Assembly (NCBI GenBank): GCA_015680685.1
Contig: MNCI01030560.1
Location: 1 to 64,000, forward strand
Length of the DNA: 64,000 nt
Reading direction: 5' to 3'
DNA from: Gnetum montanum
Lineage: Eukaryota; Streptophyta; Gnetopsida; Gnetales; Gnetaceae
Shown: positions 1 through 10,671 of the stretch, piece after piece
Layout: each line of letters starts with the position of its first letter
Numbering within the stretch: position 1 is the stretch's first letter
Made by a program: the position numbers and the translations under genes
The notes under the pieces: generated by a model
What the model was told of the DNA's origin: nothing
What the model saw: the letters and a program-made list of their open reading frames with translations, nothing else
Database searches by the model: none

Positions 1-59
1 TAACAAGGAAGACTATTATAGTACCCATCATAATGAAAACCGACTGCGCCAAAAAATAT

Positions 60-200
60 GACGAAAAAAGTAAACAAAAAACACTAAAAATGAAAAACAA
101 ATAAGTGTAAAACAAAAACCACAAAACAAAAAAGTGAAAAACAAAAAGTTGTAAAAATAAAAAGGTGTAAAACAAAAAAGTGTAAAACAAAAAATAACAA
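60..200 (-). repeat. T-rich (sense strand) TGTAAAACAAAA-type repeats after integrase, copy A
   Basis: On the plus strand this is an irregular run of TGTAAAACAAAAAAG-like units; on the sense strand of the element it is a long polypyrimidine stretch. The same tract occurs just downstream of integrase in copy C (about 25500-25630), copy E (57612-57660) and, more weakly, copy B (32790-32815), so it is a fixed part of the family. The minus-strand reading frame through it gives a Phe/Cys/Thr-rich string that looks like low complexity, not a real protein. Confidence 0.7.
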
Positions 201-348
201 AGTGGTGAGGGGTGCAGTGAAATGGATTAGCAGGGATGAGGGTCTCCCCCACGACTGGGTGGAAAGGAGGAGATGTGAAAGATGGAGTGTGGATAACCGG
301 CTGATGACAAGGCGGTGACACTGGTTGTGTGGAGCTCACGGAAAGGTT

Positions 349-1480
349 TTAGTTATTGGTGGTTGACCAATTGTGTTCTAGTGGGATCCCCAGGCTTGTG
401 GATGAGCAAGGCCCTGGATGGAAAGGTTTCGGAGACAATATAAGGTTCCTCCCATAGTGTCTGAAACATTTTCGGTTGGGATACATGTGAGGGATTCCAA
501 TACAATACTTTGTCTCCACATCAAAACGTGACCTTCCGAATCCTAAGATCATGTCGTTTCTTGTTATAGGCCTTGTGGGTTTCATTGGAAAATAGGGCCA
601 CTAATCGGTTCTCATCTAGCACACTTAAATTGATTAATCATTCTCGTTGTGCTAGTGGTAGGTCAAGACCGAGGTCATAGGTGGTGGATAGTGTCTGGAG
701 TTCTGCTTGGATTGGAAGTGTTGGCAACTTTCCATACACTAACTCATAGGGAGAGTACCCTACAGAAAGTTTCCAAGTGAAGCAATAGGCCTATAGGGCA
801 TTGTTGAGCTTGGTACTCCAATCCCTCCTATATTTGCTAAATTGTTCGTGTAAGGATCTTGGTGATCTCCTTATTTGTGACTTCGGCTTGCTTGTTGGCT
901 TGGGGGTGATAAGGTGTTGTGAATTTATGTGTTACCCCTAAGCGTTGCATGAGTTTTCGAAAAGTGACCCCCTTGAAGTGAGTCCCATTATCAAAAATGA
1001 GTGCGCAAGGCACTCCAAACCTGGTAACGATTTGTTGCTAGACAAATCATGCAGTGGTGTTGGAAGAATAGTCGATGAAGGCTGCCGCTTCTGCCTATTT
1101 TGTACAGTAGTCCACCGCCACGATGATGTATGCCTTTCTATTTGACAAGGGGATGATGGATCCCATGAAGTCGATATCTTAGATGTCAAAGGGCTCCAGT
1201 AGCTGAATCCACTGTTGAGGTCCCTCCAACCGTGCCGTCATCCCATCATCTCTTTGGCATCGTTCACAGGAGCGGGTGAACTATTATGCATCCTTAAAAA
1301 GTGTAGGCCAATAATATCCTACAAGCAGTATTTTAATGGTTGTTCTGCATCCAACATAGTGGCCCCCACAAGGGCCCTCATGAGAATCTTGGAGGATGTG
1401 TAGTGTATCAGCATCAGGGACACACCATCGAACCAAGCCGTCTGTGCACACCTTGTATAGGTGGCCGTTGATTTCCATTA
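349..1480 (-). pseudogene. Integrase domain, copy A (degenerate)
   Basis: Integrase joins the cDNA copy to host DNA. The N-terminal HHCC zinc region is at 1284-1478, with the family string H-E-G-P-C-G-G-H-Y and then YYWPTLF. The catalytic core follows at about 940-1200; its second acidic residue survives in the context F-D-N-G-T-H-F (near 985-1000). The C-terminal region is at 349-585. Several stops and frame changes separate these pieces. It lies directly downstream of RNase H, as expected. Confidence 0.85.
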
Positions 1481-1689
1481 AATGCTTGGCCTTACGGAGA
1501 AACTGTTGTTTCTGTCGATGGTTCCACTCTTTTGGCAGCTCCTAGGTTGTAAGGTAGGTGAGGATGCAATTGAACCAAGGAGATTCCTTGGGTGCTTGAG
1601 GATCAACGACACCTGTGAAGAGGAGTTCATCTAGAAACTGGTCGGATAAAGGCTCCTCCTCTTCTGCGTTATCCCATCATAACCGCGAC

Positions 1690-2110
1690 AAGTGGTCAGC
1701 GACCACATTCTTAGTCCCCTTTCTATCTACCATGGTAAGATCGAACTCCTAAAGAATCACCAGCCACCAGATTATGCAGGGGCTCACTGTTGGTTTGTTC
1801 ATTAGGAACCAGATAGCACTGTGGTCTATGTGCACAAACACCTTGTATCTAAGCACATAGTGCCGGAATTTATCTGATGCGAACACCACCGTCATCAATT
1901 CCTTCTCGGTGGTGGTATAGTTCAGTTGTGCACCCACAATGCTACGTCTTGCACAGTGGATATAATACGGACGTTTCTGATCGTCACACTGTGTAAGCAC
2001 GGCTCCCAAAGCGTATTTGGAGGCATCTGTCATAATGTGAAAGGGTCTGGACCAATCGGATGCCCATAGAACTAGAGCTTCTACGAGTTTCTATTTCAGC
2101 TCTTGGAATG
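1690..2110 (-). pseudogene. RNase H domain, copy A (degenerate)
   Basis: This domain degrades the RNA strand during reverse transcription. The recognisable part (1749-2033) begins with the TDASKYALGAVLTQ motif holding the first catalytic Asp. It continues through TTTEKELMTVVFA with the catalytic Glu, and ends with HYVLRYKVFVHIDH, where an HTDH motif is usual. It is contiguous with RT upstream and integrase downstream. A tract with stops follows at its C-terminal end. Confidence 0.85.
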
Positions 2111-2129
2111 CAGACTTGCATTCCATGGT

Positions 2130-2990
2130 CTAGAAGAATGGAACGTCCTTCTTTGTAAGCTCTACCAACGGCCTGGTAATCTTCGAGAAGCGCTCAATGA
2201 AATGCCGGTAGTAACAAGTGTGTCTAAGGAATGATCGCACATCTTTGACAGTACTTGGTTGGTAGGTGATTCCTTGGATGACCCTGATCTTTTTAGGGTC
2301 TACGCTGATCCCTGTTAATGAAATGCGATGCCCCAGCACAATGCCCTCTTGGACCATCAGATGGCTCTTTTGCCAATTGAGCCGCAGATTGGTGTCTACA
2401 TAACTCTTTAGAACTTGCTTTAGGTGGTCCAAGGCTTGCTCGAATGTGGCATCATAGGTGGAGAAGTCATCAATGAAGACTTCTACACCATTGCCAATTT
2501 GTTGCTGGAAGATGCTTAGGACAAGGCGTTGGAATGTCGCAGGCGCATTGCATAGGCCAAAGGGCATCTTCTTATATGCAAAAGTCCCCCATGGACTCGT
2601 GAAAGTAGTTTTGGCCTGGTCCTCTAGTGCTATTTGGATTTGGTTATAACCACTATAACCATCCAAAAAACTGTAATATTGGTGTCTTGTGATTGTGTCC
2701 AACACTTGGTCCAAAAATGGGAGCGGAAAGTGGTCCTTGAAAGTTGCCATGTTGAGCAACCAGAAATTGATACAAACCCTCCACTTGCCACCTTTCTTGG
2801 GTACGATAATGAGTGGGCTAATCCATTTTCTATTGACGATAGAATAGATGAATCCCGCCTTAAGAAATTATTCAANTGACGATAGAATAGATGAATCCCG
2901 CCTTAAGAAATTATTCAATTTCATCTTTTACAACCTGCTTCAATTTGGGATTCAACCATCTTTGTGGCTATCATCGTGGCTTCATGAAAG
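2130..2990 (-). pseudogene. Reverse transcriptase domain, copy A (broken by an assembly N)
   Basis: An open stretch of 209 codons (2130-2759) contains the fingers-palm motif DGYSGYNQI, then PFGLCNAPATFQ, then the active site VEVFIDDFS with both Asp present, then VQEGIVLGHRIS and the thumb region. The upstream part continues in another frame to about 2990 and is interrupted by the N at 2876. The motifs and spacing match Athila RT closely. It is the most intact pol fragment among the Athila copies, but it is still not translatable as a whole. Confidence 0.92.
2834..2918. other. Exact 42-bp duplication around an undetermined base (N at 2876)
   Basis: Positions 2834-2875 and 2877-2918 are identical and are separated by a single N. 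Homologous RT sequence in copies C and E has only one copy of this segment. The likely cause is two contigs with an unmerged overlap joined by N, so about 43 bp here are probably artificial. Confidence 0.9.
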
Positions 2991-3309
2991 GGTCAAGGTA
3001 GATCTGGTGTTGGCAAATCCTGGGATCAATGCCAGTCAGCTCAGGATAGGACCACACGAATGCAGTAACCCATTTTTTTACCATCACCAGCAACTTCTTT
3101 TTCTGTTCAGGAGCAAGAGTAGCATTGATAATTATCAGCTTGCCATTTTGCAATAAGGCATACTCTAAGTGAGTCGGTAGGGATTTTAGCTCAAGGGGCT
3201 CTTGCTTGAAGCTCTCAGGGATTTCTATCTTTCCCCAGTCATCTTGGTCATCAACAATAGAAATCTATTGATGAATCTCCTCCATCTCATCTGTGCTGTC
3301 AATATAGGC

Positions 3310-3870
3310 TTACACTAGCCCCTCAGATAGTTCCATGCATAATGTGCTGCTAGTAGGATCAGCTGTCAGCCACTGGGTGCCCTCTTGGTTAGTGGCTGTT
3401 GCGTACAGGCACTGTTGAATTGGTGATTCCTCGGTACACCGACTGCATGCTTGAATCGATGTCAACTTAGCGAACCATAGCTGCTGCACACAGTTGCATC
3501 CCAAGTCACTGTACGTGATGCATGGAACTCTTTTTTTCTCAATCTTCCCGAAAGGATTTTCCTTTAAAATATCTAGGGACAGATCTCGGAGTCCTAGTCG
3601 TGCATCCACCATGCTTAGCTAGGCTCTTCCCATGATGATTGAGAAGTTCCCCTTACAGTTTTCAACACAGATAACTAGGAAATCAGCAGGGTAGGACCAC
3701 CCACAAATGGTGATCACAATGTCCTCCACCAAACCCAAAAGAACGATGATGATTGGTCTGCTAACTCGAGCCGAATGTTGCTCTTCTTTAGCGGGGGCAT
3801 GTTCTAGTTCTTGTACATGTCATGAGAGATTAAATTAACCCCTGACCTTGAGTCCAGAAGAGCTTTTCAC
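3310..3870 (-). pseudogene. Aspartic protease region, copy A (degenerate)
   Basis: The retropepsin-like domain processes the Gag-Pol precursor. The active-site segment reads A-L-L-D-S-R-S-G-V-N-L-I-S (D-S-R encoded at 3846-3854), where most retropepsins have D-[ST]-G. Downstream, near 3590-3650, comes the flap/C-terminal part ending in the I-M-G-R-A-W-L-S type motif, followed by LGLRDLSLDI. Stops interrupt the frame between these pieces. Homologous stretches lie at 28850-29260 (C), 33770-33956 (B) and 60840-61260 (E). Confidence 0.75.
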
Positions 3871-3969
3871 GGCTCATTCCCAACCACCTGAAGATATATG
3901 AGGGGGCTTCCCAGATTTGTTAATTTTCTGGGAAGAGAACCTGCTTTGATCCAGTCGGTCACGACATGT

Positions 3970-6415
3970 TCAGACTGTCTGGATGTTGGAGTGCGGCGGA
4001 GCAGAGGACTGCTCAGGCGGTATGATGGTAGAGGCATTGGTAGGTTTGGAGGCACTGGCCACAGGCATAGATGAGGATGTGTTTAGATTATTGGGCCGAA
4101 AAAAAAGACATTTGCGTGGCTTGGGTTTTGGTCCACTCAACCGAGGTGCCAATTGTAAGTTAACAACCCTCGTAGCATTTCGTTGTTGTGGTTGTGGCAG
4201 TATTTCTCCCTGCATGGATGGAGCAGGTGGCAACTGAGAGAGATGGTGTGGAGGAGTGGCAGAAGAAGGTGACAGAGGGTAGAAGAGATGTGGATTTGTC
4301 CCCCTGGGTGATGGAGATGGATGTCTAAAATATTCAGGGGGTGGTAGTAACTGGGAAAGGCCGCATGACTGGAAGAGTCTCTTGCAGAGACCGATTGCTA
4401 AACATAGTACCCATAAGGATATGGCTGCTTGTAAGGGTATTGTTGCCTTGGAGGTTGCATCCCCCATGCTTGTGGTTGCTGCCATTGTTGAAAGTATTCA
4501 TATGGTTGCAGGGGCGTTCCACTTGGATAGTATCCTTGCTATTGTTGGTGGAATCACCTGGGGTTGCCTTGTGGATAAGGCAACCTTTGGGGTGTTTGCT
4601 GTTGCGTCAAACGAGGGTTCAAGGCATAGACCCTAGACTCTTGAAGGTGGGACACCACAGGACATCTCTTAGGATGTTCATATTGGCATATGCCACATCC
4701 ATCGTCCTCTTCGGTGTCAAAGTCTGCAACTTGTTCTGCTACAGTAAATTTTCCCTTACCCTTATGTTGGGTACGTTCAGCTCCCTTCTTCCTGTGCCAA
4801 TCACAGTCACTACCTTGTTCTTTGGACTCTTCTATAATTTCCTATACACTTTGGAATTTCTCATCCAAAGAGTCTCACATTTTATCCACCTTTACCAATA
4901 TTTTAGATGCAAAATTTTGTAATGGCAAAGTCTTCCGATTCACCGCTGCTTCCAGTGGTGACTCATCCTCATCACAAAATCAAACCTCCCTTTTTCTAAG
5001 AGAAGGATCCCGGTTGAATTCTTCAGCACTCTCCTTTTTTCTGAGTTCTCCTTCCTCTTTGGCGACATGATCAATGGAGCGTTGCAACTGATGGGCCCTT
5101 AGCTCTGATAGTCATCCCTTGGCATACACACCAAGGGTCTTTCGCATTTCAAAATGGAGCCCATCAATAATGTGGCGAAGCTATGCCCGCTGAGAGTAAC
5201 CATGACCAGGGCACTGATGCAACAGTGAGTAATACCTGCTCATGGTGGCATCCAAGGGTTCATGATTTCCTTGTTTCCAACCTTGGATCTGCTGTCTCAG
5301 ATTCTCCACTCTAGAGTACGTTTGATATTTGTCATTAAAGATTTCAAGCATCGTACTCCATCTTTTGATTGATTCCGGCTCTAAGGACCGGTACCAACTT
5401 TCAACTTCTTTGATGAGTATACGAGGGAACAACTTCAATTGTTGCCAATCGTTATCAATGTTTTGCAGGGTGCAGGCATCATGGAACGCCTGCAGGTGGG
5501 TCTGCGGATCACAGTTATATCCCCCTTCAAATTTGGAGATGTTGTTCATATCAACACGCTTGATCTGACTATCCTTCATGTGCCTACTTGGAATGTGAAC
5601 TACCTCTGCAATTTGGAGCATGCTTCGAGTAGCTAACAACGGCTCATCTGAATCATAGTCCTGTTGGGGACTATGACATCTGTGACGATTTTGGCTACCC
5701 CTTCTTTCATGCTGGCGAGGCCCACGTGATTGGTCGCATGCTCCCTCACATTGCCCCCTTCAAACCTGCCTACCACCATCCTTTCTCTCCAACCTTCCCC
5801 TATTACGCTTAGAACCTGAGCTGGATGAAGGCGAGGGAAAGGGGGAGGACGGAGAAGAAGGAGAGGCATCGCCACCGCTCCGGCGTCGATCTCCCCATCT
5901 ACCCTGGTGACGGCTATGATCATCTCATCTAGCTTTGCTATGTGACCCGCCATCCCCTTGAGGATTGTGATCACTTGGAGGTTTGTTCTGAATGACTAAC
6001 TAGAGGATCTGCGACCCCAGGTGAAGTTCAGTTGAATGAGTATCATGAAATACGGGATCACCATTGTGGGGTTATTGAAATGTTTCCTCTTCTGTTGTTC
6101 ATATCTCTCGGCCTGCTGCTAATCTCTTGTCCGTTGAGCTTCCGTGGGACGATAGTCTTGGTAGTCATGGTCCTCCATGACATACTCCGCCACTCGGTCT
6201 TGGATGCCCAATCTGCCCAGATTGTGATATAGCATCGCAGGAGCTGCTCGGTCAGGCGGTAGCATGATGCTACCCTCCATGTCCCACCATCGAAGATGCT
6301 CATCCTGATGTAGGATGAATGTGAAATCAGGAACATATTCATCGGGATGTTTGTACACCACCCGACATTCTTGCAGCACCAGTGGTTCAAATACCTCTCT
6401 CCTGTGAGAAGACAT
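3970..6415 (-). pseudogene. gag, copy A (degenerate)
   Basis: The start codon is taken at 6413-6415 (MSSHR...), which matches the MSSS starts of copies C and E. The N-terminal region has the family string HPDEYVPDFTFILHQDEH (6119-6436). A Ser/Pro/basic linker follows (5633-5974). The retrotransposon gag core is at 5181-5639, with IPKFEGGYNCDPQTHLQAF and YRSLEPESIKRW. A zinc knuckle of form C-x2-C-x3-H-x3-C lies near 4660-4710, and a Pro/Gln-rich tail runs to about 3970. Several frame breaks divide the gene. The protein would form the particle and bind element RNA. Confidence 0.85.
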
Positions 6416-6562
6416 ATTAGACGTCAGATGGTCCATGTAACCAGTGTACCTTATGATTAACTTAAATTCACCTAGTGTGCGAAAATATTTCTATCCTAGG
6501 TCCGTTCCAACGACTTAAATGATAATTTCACTAAAGTCAGATGATGCATATAAGACTAACAG

Positions 6563-6580
6563 TCCCCGACAACGGCGTCA
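6563..6580 (-). other. Primer-binding site, copy A (tRNA-Asp type)
   Basis: The minus strand reads TGACGCCGTTGTCGGGGA directly after the LTR end. It differs at two positions from the TGGCGCCGTTGCCGGGGA sequence that Athila-type elements use to prime from tRNA-Asp. Its place on the low-coordinate side of 6582-7507 shows that this LTR is the 5' one. Confidence 0.88.
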
Positions 6581-6581
6581 A

Positions 6582-7507
6582 TGATGAGCGGCTAGGTACC
6601 CCTACACCGAACCATACAAATCACGAGCGTTCACGCACGACTCGGTCGAAATCCGCAGACTATAAGCACTTAACATACACCATACTCCTAACCAGTGAAA
6701 CCTTGGGTTAGAACGGTCGTTGTCATCCTAATCTCACTTGTGAAGTTCTATTTACGATGGTTAAATGAGACTAAAGCTAATGATTTTTATATCTTTTTAA
6801 TTATCTTTTTCGGCGACTAATTAAAGTATGGAAGGTAAGGAATAAACTATTATCTAATCTCTAATTATCTTAGTTTATATTCTAACTATTCCTAGCATAA
6901 GTATCTGGTCCCATCTTCCGAGCACGTTCTGAGCATTTCCTAACACTACTAGTTACCAGACGTTAAGCGTCACTGGGCTTACCAAGTGTTTGGATTATGT
7001 TCGAGATGGTCGTACTTATGGCTCTAACGAACTACGAATGAACGATAGCGGTTGAAATTATAAGACTGAAAACATAAGTAATCAACAAGTAATTAATAAA
7101 GCATAAGCACATTAAACTATTAAAGCAACAAGTAACTAATAAAGCATAAACATATTGAACTATTAAATGCATGAAATAACTAAGTCCAAATGTTGCAAGG
7201 TATGCTTGAACAGTTCGTCTTTATTGTTGTCACGTCAATGGGCTCAGATACATCAACACTCGAATAAAGATCCGATCACTTTTCTTACACTTGCTGCGGG
7301 CACTTGGAAAATATTCTATCTCTTGCGGGAGCAAACTACAAGAGCGTTGCTACAACTACTCAAAAAGATGCCTAAATGAGGCGGAAGGCCCTCATATTTA
7401 TAGGCTGGGAAGGGTGGCTACGTCAACAGGCCCATGTCGATGCAGTCGCATATACGCGGCCCCGTATATGCGGCCCAGTCGACGCAATGACTTTTGACAC
7501 TTCATCA
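6582..7507 (-). repeat. 5' LTR of copy A
   Basis: The LTR is 926 bp and reads TGATGAAGTG...CTCATCA on the sense strand, giving the usual TG...CA ends. The boundaries come from comparison with the LTRs at 17300, 23170, 31871 and 33957, and from the adjoining primer-binding site. It contains a 43-bp tandem duplication (7086-7128 and 7129-7169). The U3 part has a near-palindrome of GCATATAC/GTATATGC half-sites around 7448-7471. It joins LINE sequence on its outer side. Confidence 0.88.
7395..7402 (-). promoter_or_regulatory. TATA box in the LTR of copy A
   Basis: The sense strand reads CCTATAAATATGAGG, a good plant TATA box. It lies about 105 bp inside the LTR start and is followed by the presumed R/U5 region. 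Matching TATTTATAGG strings sit at the same place in the LTRs of copies C and E. Confidence 0.65.
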
Positions 7508-8110
7508 CAAGGCCTACCAAATAATATTTCTAGGCATTTTGTCATGCTTTTTCAAAGTCAACGAAGATCATATGTATATTTTTTCTATGTTTTTTGAATT
7601 TTTCCATCAATTGTTGTATCAAGAAAATAGCCTATATAGTATATCTCCTTGGCACAAATCTAAATTGATTTTTTGACATTGTTGATTCAAGTTTGAGATG
7701 TTGCTCTATGACTCTCTTCCATAATTTGATAATGTGGCTTATTAGTTTCATCACAAGTTTGTACGTCTCCTTTATTGTTGTAAATAAGACCAACAAAGCT
7801 TTTTCTCTAATTGTTCGGCATTTCTCCATCTTTCAAAATTTTGTTGAATAATTGTGTTAGCCAAGAAACTTCTATATCTCCCAATGCTTTCCAAGCTTCT
7901 ATAGGAATGTTATCTAGTCTAACAATTTTTCCATTTTTCATTTTTGATAAGGTTATTTTCACCTCAAAAAAGGAAAGTCCATTAACTATACTAAGATTTG
8001 ATTCTTCTTCTAGGATGTTTTCTCATGGGAATTCTGCATTTAATAATTCTTGAAAATAATTTTTATATCTATCCAAAATTTCATTGTCTTTTACATGATA
8101 GGTGAAAATT
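7508..8110 (-). pseudogene. LINE (non-LTR) reverse transcriptase fragment
   Basis: Read on the minus strand in shifting frames, it gives a string like IPIEAWKALGD...WLTQLFNKIL, then LISHIIKLWKRVIEQ and NQFRFVP-R, then a D-F-E-K-A motif. This is the order of the RT palm in plant LINEs (NYRGI-LMSHTMKLWERVIE, FGFMPGRST, DLEKAYD). It stops exactly at the LTR boundary of copy A, so A probably inserted into it or replaced its remainder. It holds many stops and is clearly dead. Confidence 0.75.
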
Positions 8111-10671
8111 GTTGAGGGATCAACAACATGACTCTAGTCAATGGTGCTCAAGGAGGACAACAACAATAAACTCTAACCCAATTCGAAGAGATTCTATGCA
8201 TGATCAATCCAATGGCAAAACAGTTATAAGGATCATTTGTAATTTTTACCTTGAATTGGAAGTGTTTTAGCATTTACATTATGGACACTAAAACTGAAAT
8301 TTTACATAATGTCCATAAAACATCTGGATCCTCTATGGATCTATTAGATACTATGAATTAAGAAAATTCCTAAATGTTGCTGGTAATATGTAAAATAAAT
8401 CAACTAAAATTGCATTCAAAAAACTACGAAACGCTTCTCTGCACAGTGATTGCCACGGTCATGTTCTGGGATTTGATACTGGCGGGCTTTCTGAGGGACT
8501 ATTCTGTCACCAAATTTGCCGTACCTAACGGTATTATAAACACAGGTAATGCTGCGCAGTTTTTTACCAAAAGTCCAATCTTCTTTGGAAGAATAAAGAG
8601 ACAAGAATTTGATCAGTGCCGTGGTTAAATGACACAAGGAAATGACGACGACTGGACTATTCAAAGTCCTAGCAGACATTTACTTTGGCATTGGCTCTGT
8701 AGATTCATCGCAGTAATGATGGCGAAAGAAAATTCAGCAACGTTTTTGCCACTATCAACGCTGTCTTTCGAAATTAAATTAAGCGATGAGCCCATGTACG
8801 ACTGATAATTTTATCTTTAACAAGAGAGGTTCAGCCCATGTTAAAAGAGTTACGGTTTTGAAGCTGGTAAAAGTTAGGGGTCGACATAATATTTTCACAT
8901 AAATGTATACTTGAATTGAACATATAAAATACAAAGCGACAAGTATAACTCAACTTGACAAATAACATACCAAATCAGCCATTCTCTTACGAATAAAGCT
9001 ATATTCTTATCAACAATTTGACTTTCATCACTTTGTACATCTTAGATCTCAGTATTATTATCATGAAATTATAGTTGAGCTGTATAACCAATTGAATTTA
9101 GATTGAATTTCAAAGTCAAGAACGTGCAAAAGGGTGATCAGCTAAATATATTGATTTTGATAGGAAAAATTAATGTAATTAAAAGAAAAAAATAACTATG
9201 ATTTTATAATAGCTGACTTTATTTGGTTAATACAAGGCTTGCATGATGATGATGAACCATAATTTTAAAAGCAACTGGAATTATTATGTTATTATGCATT
9301 GAGTTTGTTGTGCCAGTTATCAAGGAAGAAATTGGTTTAGAAAAGATTTTTATATAAGTGACCCATTGTTTTAGAAACCTGGGAATAATTGACATACTTG
9401 CATAGCATTAAGGCAAAGTTTCTCTTTGTTGGGATCTGCAAATGGAATTTGAATCTAGGCTGATTTACTGAATCTCTTGTGATTTCTTACAGATAAAAGA
9501 AATGACAAATGAGCTAAGATTCCAAGCTCATCCGAAGATCTCTAGGTAAGAGGGGCCTCTCATCCGAAGATCTGTAGGTAAGAGGCTGGCCCCATCATGT
9601 TCAAAACTTCACTGTAACATTTATGGCATTTAGCCCCGCTCAGGCTTTGAGGTAACTTAGATTCACATCTTCTATATTGCTGATTCAGTTTTACCAATTT
9701 TATTAGATGAATGGAGGGCATCATGAATCTAATGCTCTTGGATAGTACTGTTTCCATGATTGAAAACAGTGTTCCAGCAGGGTCTCTCCTCCCAAATGGT
9801 ATCAAGAAGTGCACTGTTATTTTTTGTGCATTCCAAAAAATACTTGAACTTGGCTACCTAAAGCTCTAACTTGGTTGAGTAGCCATTCACTTGGAGTCCT
9901 GCTACACTAACATTGACACAATGATCAGAGTTACAAATCATGAAATTTTGTGATGTTTACCCGTAAAGCTATATCTTATTAATTTTTATTTTAACGTTGG
10001 AAGAGGCTTAGTTATTCTTTATATTTTAATGATCCCAGCGCAAGTTGTTTTTAAGGTCAAGGTAATGGGATTTAATCTTCCATTCTGAAAAAAGAAATAC
10101 GTTATGTAATATTGCATCCAGTGATCATCTTAAAAAACAGAAATCGATGCCAAAAAAATACGCTCGTTAGTGTTCATACAAAAGTATTCAAGGTTTAATC
10201 AACCTGATAGTTTGAAAGGTTGTGAGATCCTCGGGATGCATGTTTCTCAACGTAATGTGAATCTCGGACAATATTATAATTAAACAAGGTTAAAAGGATC
10301 TTCAATTTCGAAAACAAACCCCCAAAAATGGAACATTCTTATCTTTAAAGTAAGCTAATTTATGCAAGTGTTTATCATTGAGATTCCTTACATCCCATTT
10401 ACAACTGGGCAAAGGATTATTTAATGTCATCTTACTTGCATCCTGAAAATTTTCTGACTTCAAAATCACAGGGGCTTTTGAGCATTTTTTACATTTAAGT
10501 GATTAAGTCCTTTACCTTAGTACACAATTGCAAACATATTAAACATACTTGAATTTTAAGAGCAGCAGAAGCAAAGAATAAAAGTCATCCTGGACTATTA
10601 CATAGTTTTTAGTACCTGCAGACAACCACTAAACTGACTAAAGTCAATCTTGACAGATTTTGGGATTACCT
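8111..10671. other. Unassigned intergenic DNA downstream of the LRR gene
   Basis: There is no convincing gene. A minus-strand open frame of 87 codons at 8416-8679 and an overlapping plus-strand frame at 8374-8628 match nothing I recognise and have no supporting start context. The stretch is AT-rich. It includes the 3' flank of the LRR gene and possibly its untranslated trailer (10400-10671). The only repeat noticed is the short duplication at 9527-9585. Confidence 0.5.
9527..9585. repeat. 27-bp direct duplication
   Basis: The segment CTCATCCGAAGATCT(C/G)TAGG... occurs at 9527-9553 and again at 9559-9585, with one mismatch. It looks like a local slippage duplication, with no sign of function. 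Confidence 0.8.

Larger units (their letters stand above)
1..7507 (-). mobile_element. Athila-lineage Ty3/gypsy retrotransposon, copy A (3' end lies outside the window)
   Basis: Read on the minus strand from high to low coordinates it shows a 5' LTR (6582-7507), a tRNA-Asp-type primer-binding site, gag, protease, reverse transcriptase, RNase H and integrase. That is the Ty3/gypsy order, with integrase last. The RT contains the string VQEGIVLGHRIS and an F-I-D-D-F active site, both typical of the Athila lineage. No continuous polyprotein remains because stops and shifts interrupt every domain. The 3' LTR and any post-integrase ORF would lie to the left of position 1. Of the Athila copies here, A keeps the best-preserved RT. 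Confidence 0.9.

Noticed and set aside
28-339. Minus-strand frame with F-C-F-T-L repeats that looks like a membrane protein
   Set aside because: It is a translation of the T-rich repeat tract after integrase; the frame is not kept in the other copies.
4341-4922. 193-codon plus-strand open frame
   Set aside because: It lies antisense to the gag tail and zinc knuckle of copy A, has no recognisable domain, and the minus-strand reading is conserved in copies C and E.
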